Shown: positions 20,503-23,254 of the stretch, one piece after another | Numbering within the stretch: the first letter of the stretch is position 1 | How the letters are laid out: each line of letters opens with the position of its first letter | NCBI GenBank assembly: GCA_005878515.1 | Contig: VBLZ01000127.1 | Coordinates: forward strand, 1-23,254 | DNA: 23,254 bases | Reading direction: 5' to 3' | Source: Methanobacteriota archaeon | GTDB lineage: Archaea; Thermoplasmatota; Thermoplasmata; RBG-16-68-12 | Notes under the pieces: model-generated | Databases searched by the model: none | Told to the model about the DNA's origin: nothing | Seen by the model: the letters and a program-made list of their open reading frames with translations, nothing else | Made by a program: the position numbers and the translations under genes

Positions 20503-22229
20503 CGAAGGAACTCGCGGATTTTCTCGAGCGGCCATGTGTTCAGCACATCCGCCGGGGTGAGCCATGCCCGCCGAGCCGTGCCGACTCCGAAACGCATCCA
20601 GGCCAGGTTGCCGCTCGCATGGCTGTCCGTGTCGACGGAGAGGGTGCAACCGGCGTTCTTCGCGGCCCGCGCCTGCGTCGCGTTCAGGTCCATCCGCCGC
20701 GGATCCGCATCGATTTCGATCGCGGTCCCGGCTCGTGCGGACGCCTTGAACACCGCGTCGAGGTCCAGTTGGATCGGTCCGCGCCAGCCGATCTGCCGAG
20801 TCGTCGGATGGCCGAGGATGTCCACGTTCGGGTTCTGGGCTGCCGCGACGAGCCGCGCGGTCTGCGTCTCCTGCGGCAGCGTGAAGCGGGAGTGGATGGA
20901 CGCGATCACGAAGTCGAGCTCTTTCAAGACCTCGTCAGGGTAGTCCATCTGGCCGCCGTCGAGGATGTCGCACTCGGTCCCCAGGAGGACCGTGAAGCCT
21001 TTCGAGTCTCGGTTCAGCGAGCGAACCCGGTCGCGCCGCGCGAGCGCTTGGTCCGCCGTCATTCCTCCCGCGACGGTCGCGGAGACCGAATGATCCGAGA
21101 TCCCGACGAAGGAGTAGCCGCGATGGCGGGCCGCCTCGACCATTGCCTCGAGGGGCTCGGTCCCGTCGGTCGCATTCGTGTGCACGTGGAAGTCGCCGCG
21201 GATGTCGGAGAGCTCGACGAGCTTCGGCAGGCGACCGGTCGCCGCAAGATCGAGTTCGCCCTGGTCCTCCCGCATCTCCGGAGGGATCCAGGCGAGGTCG
21301 AGGCACGAATACATGCTCTCCTCGGTGTCCCCCGCAATCCGCTTCTCGTCGCGGAACGCGCCGTACTCGTTCATCTTCACGCCGCGCCGCTCGGCCATCG
21401 TCCGCAAACGGATGTTGTGGTCCTTCGAACCCGTGAAGTACTGCAACCCGGCGCCCCAGCTGTCCGGATCGAGGATGCGCAAGTCCACCTGGATCGTGCG
21501 GGGCGAACCTTCGTAGTCGTGGTAGGCGAGGCGGATCACGACCTTCGTCTCCCCGGACGCGAGGATTTCGACGACGCCCGGAAGACGCTCGAAGGCCGCG
21601 GCGGCGGCCGCTCGGTTCTTCGCGACCGCCAGGATGTCGACGTCGCCGACCGTTTCCCGCATCCGTCGGAACGAGCCGGCGGCCTCGATGCGTTCGACCG
21701 TCTTGCTGGCCTTCATCCCCTCCGTGATCGCGTCCACGACCCGAGCGGCGTCGACGAGGAAGGCCCGGGCCTGGCCCTCCTTGACGAGATCGATCGCCCG
21801 CACGAGGTTCTCTTCCGTCTTCTCTCCGAACCCTTTGACGCGCTGCAGGAGATGCTTCTCGGCCGCCGCCTTCAACGTGTCCAAATCCGTGATTCCGAGC
21901 TGCTGCCACAGGATCTTGACCTTCTTCGGCCCGAGGCCGCGGACCCGAAGCAGGTCGAGGACGCCCGGCGGGAACTTCGCCCGGAGCTCCTCGTGGTACG
22001 CGATCCGACCGGTGGTCACGTACTCCGTGATCTTTTCGGCCAAGGCAGGCCCGATGCCGGGAATTTGGTCGACCCGCCCCGCCCGTACGAGGTCCTCCAC
22101 GTTCTCCGTGAGCGATTCGAGTTGTCGCGCGGCCCGTTGGTACGACAGGACGCGGAACGTGTCCTCGCCGAGGATGTCGAGCATGTCCGCGATCTCGCTG
22201 AATCGGGCGGCGATCTCCTCGTTCTTCAC
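20499..22229 (-). CDS. polX: DNA polymerase X with PHP domain
   Basis: A 576-residue family X polymerase. The N-terminal 8-kDa and helix-hairpin-helix region contains IPGIGPALAEKI (56-67), VRGLGPKKVKIL (96-107) and VKGFGEKTEENL (131-142). The polymerase palm has GSFRRMRETVGDVDIL (185-200, Asp 196 and 198) and the third aspartate in IQVDLRIL (Asp249). The PHP phosphoesterase starts at DFHVHTNATDG (346-356) and continues with ISDHS, GTECDIL, ASIHSR, ILGHPT and DTDSHASG, so its metal ligands appear complete. PolX acts in gap filling and end processing during base excision repair, fitting the adjacent UDG. GTG 22229 is chosen; a GGATAAAG box lies about 34 nt upstream. Confidence 0.95.
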   Translation of the reverse strand: MKNEEIAARFSEIADMLDILGEDTFRVLSYQRAARQLESLTENVEDLVRAGRVDQIPGIGPALAEKITEYVTTGRIAYHEELRAKFPPGVLDLLRVRGLGPKKVKILWQQLGITDLDTLKAAAEKHLLQRVKGFGEKTEENLVRAIDLVKEGQARAFLVDAARVVDAITEGMKASKTVERIEAAGSFRRMRETVGDVDILAVAKNRAAAAAAFERLPGVVEILASGETKVVIRLAYHDYEGSPRTIQVDLRILDPDSWGAGLQYFTGSKDHNIRLRTMAERRGVKMNEYGAFRDEKRIAGDTEESMYSCLDLAWIPPEMREDQGELDLAATGRLPKLVELSDIRGDFHVHTNATDGTEPLEAMVEAARHRGYSFVGISDHSVSATVAGGMTADQALARRDRVRSLNRDSKGFTVLLGTECDILDGGQMDYPDEVLKELDFVIASIHSRFTLPQETQTARLVAAAQNPNVDILGHPTTRQIGWRGPIQLDLDAVFKASARAGTAIEIDADPRRMDLNATQARAAKNAGCTLSVDTDSHASGNLAWMRFGVGTARRAWLTPADVLNTWPLEKIREFLR

Positions 22230-22255
22230 GCCGGGTCGCGATGTCCCGAGACTCC

Positions 22256-22263
22256 CTTTATCC
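22256..22263 (-). promoter_or_regulatory. TATA box of polX
   Basis: GGATAAAG on the minus strand precedes the polX GTG by 34 nt. The plus strand of the same site reads CTTTATCC, which resembles a TATA box facing the transposase gene that begins 14 nt further on. Confidence 0.45.
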
Positions 22264-22276
22264 TTTCGAAGGGTCA

Positions 22277-23254
22277 ATGCATCGTGATACTTTCACACAC
22301 CCCGCAAGGACATTCAAATCCATCGATGTCCCAAATGTACTCATCCGATCCTACCGGTCACTTGTCTTCCGCATGCGCATGGACGATGCCCGTCTGCATT
22401 GGCTTCTCACCGAGTTCCGGCTCATCGTGAACAAATCGATTCGAATTGCCAACGAATCAGGGATTCGGTCTCAGACTCGGCTTGCCCAAGTCGCCTACCG
22501 GGGTCTAGCTCAGGAACACGATGTCTACAAACAGTACATCCCCTCAGCATTCGAAGCTGCCTTAGGCGCCCTCAAGGCCCACCGACGGCGACTACGGAAG
22601 GGGAAACGATCCTCGGTCCCCTACATCCGCCGTTTGTTCCTCAAGGCGGAGAACCAGTCGTATTGGCTCGATCGCGCGACGGGCCGTATCAAGATTCCAG
22701 TTCGCTCGGGGGAACACCTCGAATATTCCCTGTCGGTGGCAAAGTGGCATCAGTCCTTCTTGAAAGACGAAGAATGGAAACTGGGTTCGATGACCATAGT
22801 CCCTGGCAAGGTGATCGTCGTCGTGCGAAAGGAGGCACCGCGAATACTCGAGCCCACTTCGGTAATCGCTCTCGATACAAACGAGGGCTCTCTAGATGGC
22901 GTGTTGTCAACAGCCGGGTGGTCACAGTTGGTTAATGCTTCTTTCGAACGCATACCCCAAATCCAGCTCCATCACTTCCGTCGTCGTCGGAGGCTCGATC
23001 GCAAGAAGAGACACGACCGACGTCTGGCGAGGCGACTCTTGGCCCGAGAGGGCCATCGAGAGCGAAACCGAGTCCAGCAAAGGATGCATCGGGTTTCAAA
23101 GATAGTGGTCGCGGTGTGCAAGGCGAAGAATGCCGCGATCGTCCTAGAAGCCCTGACGCTTTACGGCGCGGGCGGTCGAACCCGTCGGATGAACCGCCGC
23201 CTCTCCTCCTGGCCCCGAGGCGAGATCCACCGTCAGATCGAGTACAAGGCCGCC
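22277..23254 (+). mobile_element. tnpB: TnpB (IS200/IS605 OrfB-type) gene, 3' end outside the window
   Basis: From ATG 22277 the frame stays open for 326 codons to the window edge. The N-terminal part (VLIRSYRSLVFRMRM..HWLLTEFRLIVNKSIR) is the helix-rich nucleic-acid-binding region of TnpB. The RuvC-like nuclease starts at VIALDTNEGSLDG (Asp200), then a long basic helix pair (FRRRRRLDRKKRHDRRLARRL, HRVSKIVV) and VLEAL (Glu291). The third catalytic Asp and the zinc ribbon would lie outside. TnpB is an RNA-guided nuclease of IS200/IS605 elements. No tnpA is visible here. Codon use is more AT-rich than in polX, consistent with mobile origin. A later in-frame start near 22373-22379 cannot be excluded. 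Confidence 0.8.

Noticed and set aside
20439..22430. 663-codon open frame antisense to polX
   Set aside because: It mirrors the GC-rich polX gene, has no recognisable domain, and is rich in Arg/Asp/Val/Leu as expected of an antisense shadow.
1..23254. CRISPR arrays, rRNA genes, integrase or att sites
   Set aside because: No regularly spaced repeats, rRNA sequence, integrase gene or convincing attachment duplication could be seen.

Overview
The window is about 23 kb of GC-rich (~60%+) archaeal chromosome. The archaeal assignment rests on gene content: Hel308 helicase, the KEOPS subunit Cgi121, a class I lysyl-tRNA synthetase, DtdA-type D-aminoacyl-tRNA deacylase, KptA/Tpt1, a PurP-family ligase, a GfcR-type regulator, archaeal PolX with a PHP domain and family 4 uracil-DNA glycosylase. 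It also rests on gene signals: a tRNA with bulge-helix-bulge introns, and many starts lying about 31 nt downstream of a CCTTTA-like TATA box (leaderless or near-leaderless mRNAs). An uncultured euryarchaeal lineage such as a Thermoplasmatota relative is my best guess, but that is inference and not proven by the sequence.

Layout. 1-126: start of a minus-strand metallo-beta-lactamase-fold gene leaving the window. 224-454: small membrane ORF. 523-606: tRNA-Leu(UAG), abutting the stop of the minus-strand hel308-cgi121 pair (607-3245). 3380-3835: SnoaL/NTF2-like protein. 3990-5667: pyrD-pyrK, giving a two-subunit class 1B dihydroorotate dehydrogenase. 5668-6250: a more AT-rich stretch with a hairpin and one small membrane ORF. 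6278-6871: gfcR-like HTH-phosphoribosyltransferase. 6976-7179: small membrane protein. 7214-8812: divergent class I LysRS, apparently starting at CTG. 8853-8977: tRNA-Gln(CUG) with two introns. 8982-13133 (minus): overlapping operon of an alkylglycerone-phosphate-synthase-like flavoprotein, glycerol-3-phosphate dehydrogenase and a lipid kinase. 13220-14407: PurP-family ligase. 14421-14858 (minus): SRPBCC protein. 14985-15989: Ca2+/cation antiporter. 15990-16718 (minus): RDD-zinc ribbon membrane protein. 16813-18371 (minus): dtdA and kptA. 18464-19164: thioredoxin-fold gene and Hsp20 linked by an apparent -1 frameshift. 19231-19431: small basic coiled-coil protein. 19471-20502: family 4 UDG fused to a Nudix hydrolase. 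20499-22229 (minus): PolX. 22277-23254: TnpB-type transposase gene leaving the window.

Main themes are genome maintenance (Hel308, UDG4-Nudix, PolX), tRNA biology (two tRNA genes, LysRS, DtdA, KptA, Cgi121) and glycerolipid/nucleotide metabolism. The points most worth checking are the tRNA-Gln with a D-loop intron, the LysRS with a CTG start and eroded signature motifs, the sn-glycerol-3-phosphate/alkyl-ether-type operon, the thioredoxin/Hsp20 frameshift and the UDG4-Nudix fusion. Packing is extreme: several convergent neighbours have zero gap or overlapping stop codons. No CRISPR array, rRNA or integrase is visible.
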